Assembly: GCF_000368045.1 (NCBI RefSeq)
Contig: NZ_KB849238.1
Span: 62,001-126,000, forward strand
Length of the DNA: 64,000 nucleotides
Direction: 5' to 3'
Source: Acinetobacter johnsonii CIP 64.6
Lineage (GTDB): Bacteria > Pseudomonadota > Gammaproteobacteria > Pseudomonadales > Moraxellaceae
Shown: positions 1 through 9,161 of the stretch, one piece after another
Layout of the letters: every line of letters begins with the position of its first letter
How positions within the stretch are numbered: the first letter of the stretch is position 1
Notes under the pieces: model-generated
What the model saw: only the letters and a program-made list of their open reading frames with translations
What the model was told of the DNA's origin: nothing
Databases searched by the model: none
Translations under genes and position numbers: made by a program

Positions 1-274
1 AGTGTGCAATAAATGCATCTTGCATGCGTTCAACCAGAACTTCGACAGCTCCGCCACTGGCACGTTTGCCTTTGAGACGTGCTTTCATCACTTTGGTGTC
101 ATTTAAGACCAGTAAATCACCGGTATCGAGCAAATCTAAAATGTCAGTGAATTGAAAGTCATGATGCTGACCTTGAGCATCGAGGTGTAACAGTCGAGAA
201 GCACTGCGCGTATCTAAAGGATAACGGGCAATGAGTTCATCAGGGAGGTCGAAATTAAAATCAGAAAGTTGCAT
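1..274 (-). CDS. queA: QueA, tRNA epoxyqueuosine precursor synthase (5' part only)
   Basis: S-adenosylmethionine:tRNA ribosyltransferase-isomerase, which moves the ribosyl part of SAM onto 7-aminomethyl-7-deazaguanine in tRNA during queuosine synthesis in the cytoplasm. The gene runs off the left edge, so only about 91 N-terminal residues are visible. The protein begins MQLSDFNFDLPDELIARYPL and contains DLLVLNDTKVMKARLKGKRASGG and EVLVERM, which follow the N-terminal pattern of QueA. The ATG lies at 274-272. The call is secure for the family; the rest of the gene cannot be judged. Confidence 0.93.
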   Translation of the reverse strand, partial: MQLSDFNFDLPDELIARYPLDTRSASRLLHLDAQGQHHDFQFTDILDLLDTGDLLVLNDTKVMKARLKGKRASGGAVEVLVERMQDAFIAH

Positions 275-415
275 GATGGGAAAGCAGCGTCAAAATAAGG
301 GAGGTCAAAATTGCGCTTAGTATATGCGTTTTTGTTGAAAAACGCTGAAATTGCACAAATATAAAGCTAAAAAATCAAATATGACTTAAAAATAGCCAAT
401 CACCACCAACTTGCG

Positions 416-443
416 TTGACAAGTTTTCCAAAAAGTTTAATAT
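416..443 (+). promoter_or_regulatory. Promoter of tRNA-Leu
   Basis: A perfect -35 hexamer TTGACA (416-421) is followed after 16 bases by TAATAT (438-443). Transcription would start about 10 bases before the tRNA at 459. Spacing and position fit a strong sigma-70 promoter for the tRNA. This is inferred from sequence only. Confidence 0.6.
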
Positions 444-458
444 ACGCATCAACACCTT

Positions 459-545
459 CCCGAGGTGGTGAAATTGGTAGACGCGGCGGACTCAAAATCC
501 GCTGTCAGAGATGACGTGTCGGTTCGAGTCCGACCCTCGGGACCA
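459..545 (+). tRNA. tRNA-Leu (anticodon CAA)
   Basis: An 87-base class II tRNA. The acceptor stem CCCGAGG (459-465) pairs with CCTCGGG (535-541), followed by discriminator A and encoded CCA (543-545). The anticodon stem GCGGA/TCCGC encloses the loop CTCAAAA, giving anticodon CAA for UUG codons. A long variable arm and the T loop TTCGAGT are present. It stands alone between queA (divergent) and its own terminator. Confidence 0.96.
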
Positions 546-552
546 AGATATT

Positions 553-586
553 AAAAAACCCAAGCATATTCAGTCTTGGGTTTTTT
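553..586 (+). terminator. Intrinsic terminator after tRNA-Leu
   Basis: AAAAAACCCAAG (553-564) pairs with CTTGGGTTTTTT (575-586), ending in a T run directly downstream of the tRNA. Confidence 0.85.
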
Positions 587-905
587 ATTGTCTGAAATTT
601 AACATTTGAATTAAATCGCCGTAAAACATTACAGGTGGCTTAAAGCAATTCAATGTTCGGTGTGGATTTGGTTGATTATTTCCTCATATGATGGACTCAA
701 AATTTTGTTTTAATCATTCTGATAAATAACGATTTTTCAAAAAGCAAAACCAGTCACAAGATAAAAGTCTGACATAATTGATTTTTTTGTTAAATGCCAC
801 GCTTGTATTGTTGTATTTTTATATTGTTTTAATGTTGAAAATTTGCTAATAAATAGAAGTAAATAATAGGTTTGTGCCGAAAAAATCACAAAAGATGAGG
901 CAGAA
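587..905. other. Intergenic region upstream of the histidine kinase
   Basis: About 320 A/T-rich bases with no convincing reading frame. It presumably holds the kinase promoter. GAGG at 897-900 is the ribosome binding site for the ATG at 906. Nothing else is recognisable. Confidence 0.5.
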
Positions 906-2174
906 ATGGGTATTCAATTGCTAGATGTCGGGTCTGATACAGAACAGTTAAGTGCTTGTCACTTATCTTTATTGTTGGGCGTGAACAGTAATGACAATAA
1001 AATTAAGAGCTTTCTCAAATTTGCGCGAAAAATTTTAGGTGCACATGCCGCTATTTTAACGTTTAGCAATGAACCTTATAGTTGGTATGCGGGCAAACAC
1101 GCATTCAATGCTTTTCAGTTACCCGCTGAAGCCAATTTTGCTACTCATTTTGAAGGGGATATCGCGATTGATGTCCTGCATCGCCATTATCATCATCTTT
1201 CTCAGCAGATGAGTGCTCTAGGCTTTGAACATCGCCGTATCATCGCATTGGATTTAAAGGCATCGGATAAATCCGTGGGGCAAGTGATTTTCTTTGATGA
1301 ACAGTTGGACGCTTTTACGCAAGATGCTGTAGAAAATGTTTATGAACTGGCCTCTGGATTTCTTAATCTGCTGCATTTGCGCATGGAAAATGCGGAGCTC
1401 AAAGAGTTGTATGAACAACAGGTGGCCATGAATGTCAGTAAAACCAAATTTTTCCAAATTATTGCACATGATTTAAGAGCCCCTTTTCATGGCTTAATTG
1501 GTTTCTCAGAAGTGTTGGCTGAAGAGCGCAAAAGTTTGGATGAGTCTGGTGTGCAAAGCATTGCAGATTATTTGCATGATACCGCACAGTCGACTTATAG
1601 CTTGTTGGAGAGTTTACTGAATTGGGCGATGGCAGAAGGCGGGCGCTTTGTTTATCACCCCATCCATTACAAGCTTAAGCAGTCCTCTCAAATTGTTTTT
1701 GATGTGTTGCATGCGTTGGCTATCAATAAAAATATTCAACTGATTGACCGTGTACCCGATGATTTAAAAATTTTTGCAGATATCAATATGGTGACCTCGG
1801 TGATCCAAAACTTGGTATCAAATGCGCTGAAATTTACCCATATGCATGGCGAAGGTGTTGTGACGATTGATGCCAAACAACGTGATGATTTTATCGATAT
1901 CTATATTCAAGATACGGGTCTAGGTATGACATTGGGGCAAATCGAATCTTTGTTTGAACCGAAACTAACCGTTAGTTTTAAGGGGACAGCTGGGGAGAAA
2001 GGTACGGGTCTGGGTCTGGTGTTGTGTAAGCGTTTTGTTGATTTGAATAAAGGTGAAATTTCAGTCACATCAAAAGAAGGTGTAGGTTCAACTTTTATCG
2101 TCAGCCTGCCACGTTCGAACAGCGCACATCAAGCATTGTCACTCGAGACATCCCAGCAAGAATTTAGTGAATAA
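906..2174 (+). CDS. Orphan sensor histidine kinase with GAF-like N-terminus
   Basis: A 422-residue cytoplasmic-looking histidine kinase; no membrane segment is evident. Residues 1-160 resemble a GAF sensor domain (AAILTFSNEPYSWYAG and later FLNLLHLRMENAEL). A short helical linker leads to the HisKA domain around residues 178-245 with the phospho-acceptor His in FFQIIAHDLRAPFHGLIGFSE. The HATPase domain shows the N box (VIQNLVSNALKFTH), G1 box (DTGLGM) and G2 box (GTGLGL). No response regulator gene is adjacent, so partner and signal are unknown. It precedes glnE by 81 bases on the same strand, but no functional link can be inferred from that alone. Confidence 0.85.
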   Translation: MGIQLLDVGSDTEQLSACHLSLLLGVNSNDNKIKSFLKFARKILGAHAAILTFSNEPYSWYAGKHAFNAFQLPAEANFATHFEGDIAIDVLHRHYHHLSQQMSALGFEHRRIIALDLKASDKSVGQVIFFDEQLDAFTQDAVENVYELASGFLNLLHLRMENAELKELYEQQVAMNVSKTKFFQIIAHDLRAPFHGLIGFSEVLAEERKSLDESGVQSIADYLHDTAQSTYSLLESLLNWAMAEGGRFVYHPIHYKLKQSSQIVFDVLHALAINKNIQLIDRVPDDLKIFADINMVTSVIQNLVSNALKFTHMHGEGVVTIDAKQRDDFIDIYIQDTGLGMTLGQIESLFEPKLTVSFKGTAGEKGTGLGLVLCKRFVDLNKGEISVTSKEGVGSTFIVSLPRSNSAHQALSLETSQQEFSE

Positions 2175-2255
2175 TCATACTTTTCTTATAAAATAATTCG
2201 CCTAATCTCATGATCTGCTGTTATAAATAACCAAAACAATGCGAAAGAGTCGATC

Positions 2256-5000
2256 ATGAATGCTGAGCAATTGCAAAAGACATTGCGCGCAAGTCAATAT
2301 GCGGAACAAGTCCTATCTATACATCAGGTTTATCTTGAACAAGATTATGCAATTGATCAATTTTCTCAGCCATTGACCACCGAACAAATTTTCGATGTCG
2401 TTCAAAACACCTTAAAAGAGATCAGTGATGAAACCACATGGATGCGCACCATCCGAATTTTACGTGCGCGTTTAATGTTTCGCTGGATTTGGCAGGATGC
2501 CAATCAACTGATCGATGTGATGACGCTAACGCGGGAGTTATCTGATTTTGCCGATGCAGCCATTTGTGTGGCAAAAGCGTTTGCCTTAGCGCCATTGGTG
2601 GCTAAACATGGTCAGCCTGTGGGTTATAACCATAAAATTCAAGATTTAATTGTGGTTGCGATGGGGAAGCTCGGTGCACAAGAGCTGAATCTCTCCAGTG
2701 ATATCGACTTGATTTTTGCTTTTGATGAGCAAGGTGAAACTGATGGTCGTAAATGCATCGACGTACAACAGTTTTGCATTTTGTGGGGGCAGAAGCTCAT
2801 TTACTTGTTGGACCATATCACGGCTGATGGTTTTGTCTTCCGTGTGGATATGCGCTTGCGCCCTTGGGGCGATGGTTCTGCATTGGCCATTAGTCATGCG
2901 GCACTGGAGAAGTATTTAAGCCAACATGGGCGCGAGTGGGAGCGCTATGCGTGGATTAAAGCTCGGATTGTGGCAGGGGGCAAAGAGGGAGATGAGTTGT
3001 TGGACATGACTCGTCCTTTCGTGTTCCGTAAGTATGTCGATTACACCGCTTTTGAAGCTATGCGCGAAATGAAAGCCATGATTGAGCGCGAGGTATTACG
3101 CCGCAATATCGAAGATGATATTAAGTTAGGTGCGGGCGGTATTCGTGAAGTCGAATTTATTGTGCAAGTTTTTCAGCTAATTTATGGCGGGGCAAAATTA
3201 GAATTACAAGACCGTCAATGTTTAGTGAGCTTACATCATTTGGGTGAAGTGGGTTTGCTGGATGGTCAGGCGGTCAGTGAGCTGGAAGATGCTTATTTAT
3301 TTCTGCGCCGTGTAGAGCATGCAATTCAAGCCTTAAATGATCAACAGACCCAGTCTTTGCCCACAGAACCAGAACTCAGACAAAGGATGATTGATACCTT
3401 GGGTTTTGTCAGTTGGGATGCATTTATTGAGCACTTAAACCAAAAGCGCGTCAAAGTTATTTACCAGTTTGAGCATTTAATTAAAGAAAAAGAGCATGAC
3501 CCTTTCGTAGAAAGTTTTAGTCAGTTAGAAGCGCGGTTAAATGAGGTGTTGGATGCGAATGCAAAAAACCTCATTCATGAATTTTGGAATGGTCATGCGC
3601 TAAAAAAGCTGCCTGCAAAAGCGGTGCAGCGTTTAAAAATGTTTTGGCCGCATTTGATTGAAGCGATTTTACAGTCAGATAAGCCGCAAGCCGCGCTGCT
3701 TCGCCTCATGCCCTTGGTTGAGTCGGTGATGCGACGCACCGTATATTTGGTCATGTTGATTGAGAGTAAAGGGGCTTTACAGCGCTTAGTGAAAATGGCA
3801 ACCGTAAGTCCATGGATTTGTGAAGAGTTGACCCATTATCCAGTGCTCTTGGATGAATTTTTGTCAATGGACTTTGAGCTGCCGCGCCGTCAAGATTTGG
3901 AAGATTCTCTGCGTCAACAGTTGCTTCGTATTGAGCTTGATGACGTTGAAGATTTGATGCGTGTGCTGCGCCTATTTAAAAAATCCAATGTTTTGGCAGT
4001 TGCAGCCAGTGATGTTTTGGCTGAAAGTCCGTTGATGAAAGTATCCGATGCTTTGACCGATATTGCAGAAGTTTCGGTCAGTACAACTTTAAATTTGGCT
4101 TACCAAATGACGGCAAAGAAACATGGTTATCCGCTCGATGTTGAAGGACAGCGCTGTTCGATCGATCATTTGGCATTTGCTGTGGTGGGGTATGGAAAAG
4201 TTGGCGGGATTGAGTTGGGTTATGGCTCGGACTTAGATCTGGTCTTTATTCATTATATGAATGAGCAAGCCGATACAGATGGGCTGAAGTCGATCAGTGG
4301 GTTCGAGTTTGCAATGCGTGTTGCGCAGAAATTTATGTCGTTGATGACTACGCAGACCCTCGATGGTCGGGTTTATGAAATCGATACGCGCTTACGCCCA
4401 TCGGGTGAAGCGGGGGTCTTGGTCACCAGTTTAAAAGCCTTTGAGCAATATCAGTTGAAAAATGCATGGGTCTGGGAGCATCAAGCATTGGTACGTGCTC
4501 GCTCGATTGCGGGTGAGTCAAGTTTGCGTGATAAGTTTGAAGCATTGCGCTGTCGGATTTTGACGCAGCCACGTGATGAAGAAAATGTACGCGCAGAAGT
4601 GCTGAAGATGCGTCAAAAAATGAAAGACCATTTGGGTTCTTCTAAAGAGCAACAAAAAGATGGAATTTTTCATTTAAAACAAGACGCAGGTGGTATCGTC
4701 GATATCGAATTTATGGCACAGTATGCTGTGTTGGCATGGAGCGGATCTCATCCAGATCTTGCCCATTATTCCGACAATGTACGAATCCTTGAAGACGCCG
4801 CAAAAGCCAGTTGCTTATCCAGTGACGATGCGACTGCATTGATTCAAGCTTATCTCAGTGAACGAGCCGAGAGCCACCGTTTAGCCCTTGCGAATCAATC
4901 CATGCAAGTAAATGCTGCGGACTGGCGCGATACCCGAGTGATCGTTTGCAAATTATGGCAAAGATTAATTGATCCAAGCTCAATCGTGAGCATTGGGTAA
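2256..5000 (+). CDS. glnE: Bifunctional glutamine synthetase adenylyltransferase/deadenylylase
   Basis: 914 residues, slightly shorter than the E. coli enzyme. GlnE attaches and removes AMP on glutamine synthetase in response to PII protein, tuning nitrogen assimilation in the cytoplasm. The two nucleotidyltransferase halves are both visible: MGKLGAQELNLSSDIDLIF near residue 138 (deadenylylase half) and YGKVGGIELGYGSDLDLVF near residue 645 (adenylylase half), each with the metal-binding SDxD motif, and each followed by a helical domain (GAGGIREVEFIVQ; DAGGIVDIEFMAQ). A purine-rich AAAGAG precedes the ATG. ilvE follows 33 bases after the stop and may be co-transcribed. Confidence 0.96.
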   Translation: MNAEQLQKTLRASQYAEQVLSIHQVYLEQDYAIDQFSQPLTTEQIFDVVQNTLKEISDETTWMRTIRILRARLMFRWIWQDANQLIDVMTLTRELSDFADAAICVAKAFALAPLVAKHGQPVGYNHKIQDLIVVAMGKLGAQELNLSSDIDLIFAFDEQGETDGRKCIDVQQFCILWGQKLIYLLDHITADGFVFRVDMRLRPWGDGSALAISHAALEKYLSQHGREWERYAWIKARIVAGGKEGDELLDMTRPFVFRKYVDYTAFEAMREMKAMIEREVLRRNIEDDIKLGAGGIREVEFIVQVFQLIYGGAKLELQDRQCLVSLHHLGEVGLLDGQAVSELEDAYLFLRRVEHAIQALNDQQTQSLPTEPELRQRMIDTLGFVSWDAFIEHLNQKRVKVIYQFEHLIKEKEHDPFVESFSQLEARLNEVLDANAKNLIHEFWNGHALKKLPAKAVQRLKMFWPHLIEAILQSDKPQAALLRLMPLVESVMRRTVYLVMLIESKGALQRLVKMATVSPWICEELTHYPVLLDEFLSMDFELPRRQDLEDSLRQQLLRIELDDVEDLMRVLRLFKKSNVLAVAASDVLAESPLMKVSDALTDIAEVSVSTTLNLAYQMTAKKHGYPLDVEGQRCSIDHLAFAVVGYGKVGGIELGYGSDLDLVFIHYMNEQADTDGLKSISGFEFAMRVAQKFMSLMTTQTLDGRVYEIDTRLRPSGEAGVLVTSLKAFEQYQLKNAWVWEHQALVRARSIAGESSLRDKFEALRCRILTQPRDEENVRAEVLKMRQKMKDHLGSSKEQQKDGIFHLKQDAGGIVDIEFMAQYAVLAWSGSHPDLAHYSDNVRILEDAAKASCLSSDDATALIQAYLSERAESHRLALANQSMQVNAADWRDTRVIVCKLWQRLIDPSSIVSIG

Positions 5001-5033
5001 CATGACTGTGTATATAAATTTGGAGTGTGTGTC

Positions 5034-5960
5034 ATGAATTTGGCTGATCGTGATGGTTTTATTTGGCAAGATGGACAATTGGTTGACTGGCGTGAGGCAA
5101 AAACTCACGTATTAACACATACCTTGCACTACAGCATGGGTGTGTTTGAAGGTGTCCGTGCCTATGAAACACCGAATGGCACGGCTATTTTCCGTCTAAA
5201 AGAACACACTAAGCGTTTATTGAATTCTGCAAAAATTTATCAAATGAAAGTCCCATTTGATCAAGCAACATTAGAGCAAGCTCAAATTGATGTGGTTCGT
5301 GAAAATAAATTAGCGTCTTGCTACTTGCGCCCAATTATTTTTATTGGTTCGGAAAAATTAGGTATTGCTGCAACAGACAATACGATTCATGCAGTAGTAG
5401 CGGCATGGAGCTGGGGTGCATACCTCGGTGATGAAGCAATGGCGAAAGGTATTCGTGTGAAGACCTCATCATTTACTCACCATCATCCAAACGTGACGAT
5501 GTGTAAAGCGAAAGCGTCAGGTAACTATACCTTGTCGATTTTAGCTCACCAAGAGGTGGCACATTCAGGTTATGACGAAGCAATGTTGCTCGACCCTCAA
5601 GGTTATGTATGCCAAGGTTCTGGTGAAAACGTATTCTTGGTGAAAGATGGTGTTTTACATACACCTGACATTGCAGGTGGTGCACTTGATGGTATTACGC
5701 GTCAAACCATTATTACCATCGCAAAAGACTTGGGATATGAGGTGGTTGAGCGTCGTATTACACGTGATGAATTCTACATTGCAGATGAAGCATTCTTTAC
5801 AGGTACAGCTGCCGAAGTGACGCCTATTCGTGAATATGATGACCGTGAAATTGGTTCAGGTACGCGTGGTCCAATCACTGAACAAATTCAAACCACATTC
5901 TTTAATGCGGTTAAGGGTAAAGACCCGAAATACGCACACTGGTTGACTTATGTAAAATAA
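5034..5960 (+). CDS. ilvE: Branched-chain amino acid aminotransferase
   Basis: PLP-dependent class IV aminotransferase for the last step of leucine, isoleucine and valine synthesis (308 residues). Typical segments are THTLHYSMGVFEGVRAY, the PLP-lysine region MCKAKASGNYTLS, DEAMLLDPQGYVCQGSGENVF and EAFFTGTAAEVTPIREYD. An in-frame GTG at 5025 is possible, but GGAG at 5022-5025 sits 8 bases before the ATG at 5034, so the ATG is preferred. It forms the left border of the Acinetobacter LOS outer-core locus. A strong bidirectional terminator follows. Confidence 0.96.
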   Translation: MNLADRDGFIWQDGQLVDWREAKTHVLTHTLHYSMGVFEGVRAYETPNGTAIFRLKEHTKRLLNSAKIYQMKVPFDQATLEQAQIDVVRENKLASCYLRPIIFIGSEKLGIAATDNTIHAVVAAWSWGAYLGDEAMAKGIRVKTSSFTHHHPNVTMCKAKASGNYTLSILAHQEVAHSGYDEAMLLDPQGYVCQGSGENVFLVKDGVLHTPDIAGGALDGITRQTIITIAKDLGYEVVERRITRDEFYIADEAFFTGTAAEVTPIREYDDREIGSGTRGPITEQIQTTFFNAVKGKDPKYAHWLTYVK

Positions 5961-5971
5961 GTGGTTCGATG

Positions 5972-6000
5972 AAAAAAAGGGCTCTTTGGAGCCCTTTTTT
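5972..6000. terminator. Bidirectional terminator between ilvE and ugd
   Basis: AAAAAAAGGGCTC, a TTTG loop and GAGCCCTTTTTT form a near-perfect hairpin with A/T runs on both sides, serving the convergent genes ilvE and ugd. Confidence 0.85.
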
Positions 6001-6013
6001 GTTGCTCTGTAGT

Positions 6014-7183
6014 TTAGTCATCGATACCGAAAATATCGCGAGTGTAGAGTTTATTTTGGACGTCATTTAGTTCTGATGTTTGACGATTGCTAATAATTAA
6101 GTCAGCTACTTGCTTAAATTTTTTTAGATCGCGAATAACTTTACTATTAGCAAATTTTTTTTCTGAAATATTTGGCTCGTAAATAATCACCTTAATGCCT
6201 TGCGCCTTAATTCGGCGCATAATCCCTAAAATTGCGGATGAGCGGAAATTATCAGATCCTGATTTCATGACCAACCGGTAGATACCAACCACTTTGGGAT
6301 TTTTATGAATAATCGTTTCAGCAATGAAATCCTTACGGGTCCTATTTGCATCTACAACCGCTTGAATTAAGTTACTTGGGACTTGCTCATAATTTGCTAA
6401 AAGTTGTTTAGTGTCTTTAGGGAGACAATAGCCACCATAGCCAAACGATGGGTTGTTATAATGATTGCCAATGCGTTGATCTAAACATACGCCTTCAATA
6501 ATTTGACGGGTATCCAGACCGAAGGACTGGGCATAGGTGTCAAGTTCATTGAAATAAGCGACACGCATGGCGAGATAAGTATTGGCAAATAATTTGATAG
6601 CCTCTGCTTCAGTCGAGTGAGTAAATAGTACAGGGCAGTCTTTTTTAATAGCACTATTAAGAAAGAGTTGTGCCAATGTTTCAGCACGTTCCGATTGCTC
6701 TCCTATAATAATTCGAGAAGGGTAAAGATTATCCTGAAGTGCTTTGCCCTCACGTAAGAATTCTGGTGAAAAAATAATATTGTTTGTGTTAAATCGCAGT
6801 CGCATTCTTTGTGTAAAACCGACAGGCACTGTTGATTTAATGATTATGGTCGCAAGCGGGTTGGTGTGTTGGATGTCGTGAATGACTTGCTCCACACTTG
6901 AAGTATCAAATTGATTGGTAATGGTGTCGTAATTGGTGGGCGTTGCAATGAGAATAACCTCAGCATTGATGTAACTGTCTATTTTATTTGATGTTGCTTT
7001 AAAATGAAGCTTGTCATTTTCTAGGAATAATGAGATGTCTTTATCTTGAATTGGGGAGATTCTTTGATTTAACTGATGAATACGATTTTCATCGAGATCA
7101 AATGCAGTGACACAGTGCTGCTGCGCTAAAATCAAAGCATTAGAGAGTCCAACATAGCCTAAACCGACCACTGTAATTTTCAT
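6014..7183 (-). CDS. ugd: UDP-glucose 6-dehydrogenase
   Basis: 389 residues. It oxidises UDP-glucose twice with NAD to UDP-glucuronate, the precursor of uronic acids in surface polysaccharides. The N-terminal Rossmann motif is MKITVVGLGYVGLSNA; FSPEFLREGKAL and the catalytic-cysteine motif FGYGGYCLPKDTK (Cys near residue 253) are intact; the C-terminal domain carries the second nucleotide-binding fold. It lies just inside the OC locus, opposite in direction to the next four genes. In Acinetobacter, ugd is usually seen in the capsule locus, so its place here suggests a uronic acid in the outer core. Another UDP-sugar dehydrogenase specificity cannot be excluded. Confidence 0.93.
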   Translation of the reverse strand: MKITVVGLGYVGLSNALILAQQHCVTAFDLDENRIHQLNQRISPIQDKDISLFLENDKLHFKATSNKIDSYINAEVILIATPTNYDTITNQFDTSSVEQVIHDIQHTNPLATIIIKSTVPVGFTQRMRLRFNTNNIIFSPEFLREGKALQDNLYPSRIIIGEQSERAETLAQLFLNSAIKKDCPVLFTHSTEAEAIKLFANTYLAMRVAYFNELDTYAQSFGLDTRQIIEGVCLDQRIGNHYNNPSFGYGGYCLPKDTKQLLANYEQVPSNLIQAVVDANRTRKDFIAETIIHKNPKVVGIYRLVMKSGSDNFRSSAILGIMRRIKAQGIKVIIYEPNISEKKFANSKVIRDLKKFKQVADLIISNRQTSELNDVQNKLYTRDIFGIDD

Positions 7184-7357
7184 TCTGTTGATTCTGAATT
7201 ATTTTTTATTACGGTGCAGGAACAAGATGTCATGTAAATGAACAATACATTTCAGTTTAATTACCGTGTAATTACTTGGGATTTTATGGCTCTAATCTTT
7301 AATCAAACCGAGACTATGTTATGATGCAAAATACTATGTAGATCGGTAGTTTCAAGC

Positions 7358-8128
7358 ATGTCTTTACATGAAAATGATGACGTTTTAAATACGACAGAGC
7401 AACAAAATCAGAATATTGTGCTGTGTATGAAGTGGGGGACCAAATATGGTTCGGACTACGTTAATCGTTTGTATAACATGGTAAAACGCCACACTACCGT
7501 TGACTTTAAAATGGTGTGTTTAACGGACCGTACCGATGGCATTGATCCTGCGGTACAGTGTTTTCCTATTCCTCCATTAGCACTTCCAGAGGGAAGCCCT
7601 GAACGTGGCTGGAATAAATTGTCTACGTTTGAGCCAGATCTTTATGGTTTAAAAGGCAATGCGCTCTTTTTAGACTTAGATGTAGTGATTGTTGATAACA
7701 TCGATAGTTTCTTTACCCATTCTGGGGATTTTCTGATTATTCATGACTGGAAGCGCCCTTGGCGTATTACGGGAAATAGTTCAGTTTACCGTTTTAAGTT
7801 GGGTGCTTTTCCAGGATTGATGCCCTATTTCCGTGAGCATTTTGATGAAATTCGTCAAAAGTTCCGTAATGAGCAAGCTTATTTGTCTTGGTATGTCGAT
7901 CAAGAGAAAAAGCTCTCTTACTGGCCTGACAGTTGGTGTAAAAGTTATAAGTATCATTGCTTGCAAAAAGTACCTTTGGCGTACTTTAAAGCACCCGTAA
8001 AACCCGAAGGTGCAAAAATTATTGTTTTCCATGGGGAAATTAATCCACCTGATGCAGTAAATGGTGGTGGTGGCAAGTGGTATCGTTACGTCTTGCCATC
8101 AGATTGGATTAAAGAGGCTTGGCATTAA
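7358..8128 (+). CDS. OC-locus glycosyltransferase (DxD, GT8-like fold)
   Basis: 256 residues, no membrane segment. The core resembles GT8-like nucleotide-sugar transferases: NIVLCMKWGTKYGSDYVNRL at the start, then LFLDLDVVIVDNID with the metal-binding DxD (LDLDV), and a C-terminal IVFHGEINPPDAV. Similar proteins occur in Acinetobacter outer-core loci and are thought to add hexoses to LOS. Donor and acceptor cannot be read from sequence. First of four same-strand genes (7358-10886) likely transcribed together; the ATG at 7358 has no clear Shine-Dalgarno sequence. Confidence 0.75.
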   Translation: MSLHENDDVLNTTEQQNQNIVLCMKWGTKYGSDYVNRLYNMVKRHTTVDFKMVCLTDRTDGIDPAVQCFPIPPLALPEGSPERGWNKLSTFEPDLYGLKGNALFLDLDVVIVDNIDSFFTHSGDFLIIHDWKRPWRITGNSSVYRFKLGAFPGLMPYFREHFDEIRQKFRNEQAYLSWYVDQEKKLSYWPDSWCKSYKYHCLQKVPLAYFKAPVKPEGAKIIVFHGEINPPDAVNGGGGKWYRYVLPSDWIKEAWH

Positions 8129-8163
8129 AAACCCAATGTTGGTTTACTTTTGATTAGAAAATT

Positions 8164-9147
8164 ATGAAAAAACTAGATTTTGTTATTGCTTGGGTTGATG
8201 GAAGTGATGAAAATCATCGATTGAAACGTCAACAATTTCAACCTGAAAATGTTGTAAAAGGTGCAGCGGAAGACACTCGATTTGCCCATAATGATGAAAT
8301 CTATTTTTCGATTGCTTCAATTCTGAAATATGTTCCGTATTGTGGAACGATTTACATTATAACTGATCACCAACAGCCGAGTTTTGTTGGGGAGTTTGAA
8401 GCGCAGGGGCTATGTCGCTCTGGTCAAATTCAAGTGGTTGATCATCAAGAAATATTTAGAAATTACCAACAGTATTTACCTACTTTCAATTCATTAAGTA
8501 TTGAAAGTATGTTGTGGAATATTAAAGGGATTTCAAATCATTTTATTTATCTGAATGATGATTTCTTTTTCAATCAACAGTCTGATTTAAGTGATTTTCT
8601 TATTGATGGTCAGATGGTGATATATGGACATTGGCAAGCAACACTCATCAAGAAAATGAAATATATTTTCCGAAAATTCTTACAGCAGAATTTTGGAATG
8701 GTAGCTGAAGCGAAATATTCAACGGCTCAAATGCTGAGTGCAGATCGTGTGGGAATGACTAGATATTACGAAATTCATCATCGCCCTCATATTCTCAGTC
8801 GTGATTTGCTCAGTACTTACTTTAAGAATAATAAAGAGCTTTTAGAGCAGCAAATTCAGTTCAAATTTAGGAACATTGATCAACTGTTACCAGTGGGATT
8901 GTCTAATCATTTAGCAATTCAATCTGATCAAGCCATTTTAAAAGATGATATTGATATTGCTTATTTAAAAGATGGTCGTGATTTGGAAAAATTTATATTA
9001 GCTTTATCTAATTCTGAGATTAAATTTGGCTGTATACAAAGTCTAGATCAATTGGAATCATTAGCTGAAGGACGCATCCGAGCCGCACTGATTCAAAAAT
9101 TTACAGGGTTTTTACCCAGCCAAATTCAACCGACTACTGTGGTCTAA
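8164..9147 (+). CDS. Stealth-family sugar-1-phosphate transferase
   Basis: 327 residues matching the Stealth family, which transfers hexose-1-phosphate from a UDP-sugar to form phosphodiester-linked glycans. Conserved region 1 is KLDFVIAWVDGSDENH (residues 3-18). Region 2 spans about 39-136, with RFAHNDEIYFSIASILKYVP, IYIITDHQQP, LPTFNSLSIES and FIYLNDDFFF (NDD at 131-133). Region 3 lies near residues 195-270 (HHRPHILSRDLL, FRNIDQLLP, SDQAIL). A clear region 4 is not seen. Stealth enzymes are best known from capsule synthesis; finding one in an LOS core locus suggests a sugar joined by a phosphate bridge. Substrates are inference. Confidence 0.85.
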   Translation: MKKLDFVIAWVDGSDENHRLKRQQFQPENVVKGAAEDTRFAHNDEIYFSIASILKYVPYCGTIYIITDHQQPSFVGEFEAQGLCRSGQIQVVDHQEIFRNYQQYLPTFNSLSIESMLWNIKGISNHFIYLNDDFFFNQQSDLSDFLIDGQMVIYGHWQATLIKKMKYIFRKFLQQNFGMVAEAKYSTAQMLSADRVGMTRYYEIHHRPHILSRDLLSTYFKNNKELLEQQIQFKFRNIDQLLPVGLSNHLAIQSDQAILKDDIDIAYLKDGRDLEKFILALSNSEIKFGCIQSLDQLESLAEGRIRAALIQKFTGFLPSQIQPTTVV

Positions 9148-9161
9148 ACGAAGGAAAGCAA

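Noticed and set aside
8164..9147. Assignment of the Stealth gene to capsule synthesis
   Set aside because: No capsule export genes (wza-wzc) or polymerase/flippase genes are present in the window, and the ilvE-aspS position points to LOS.
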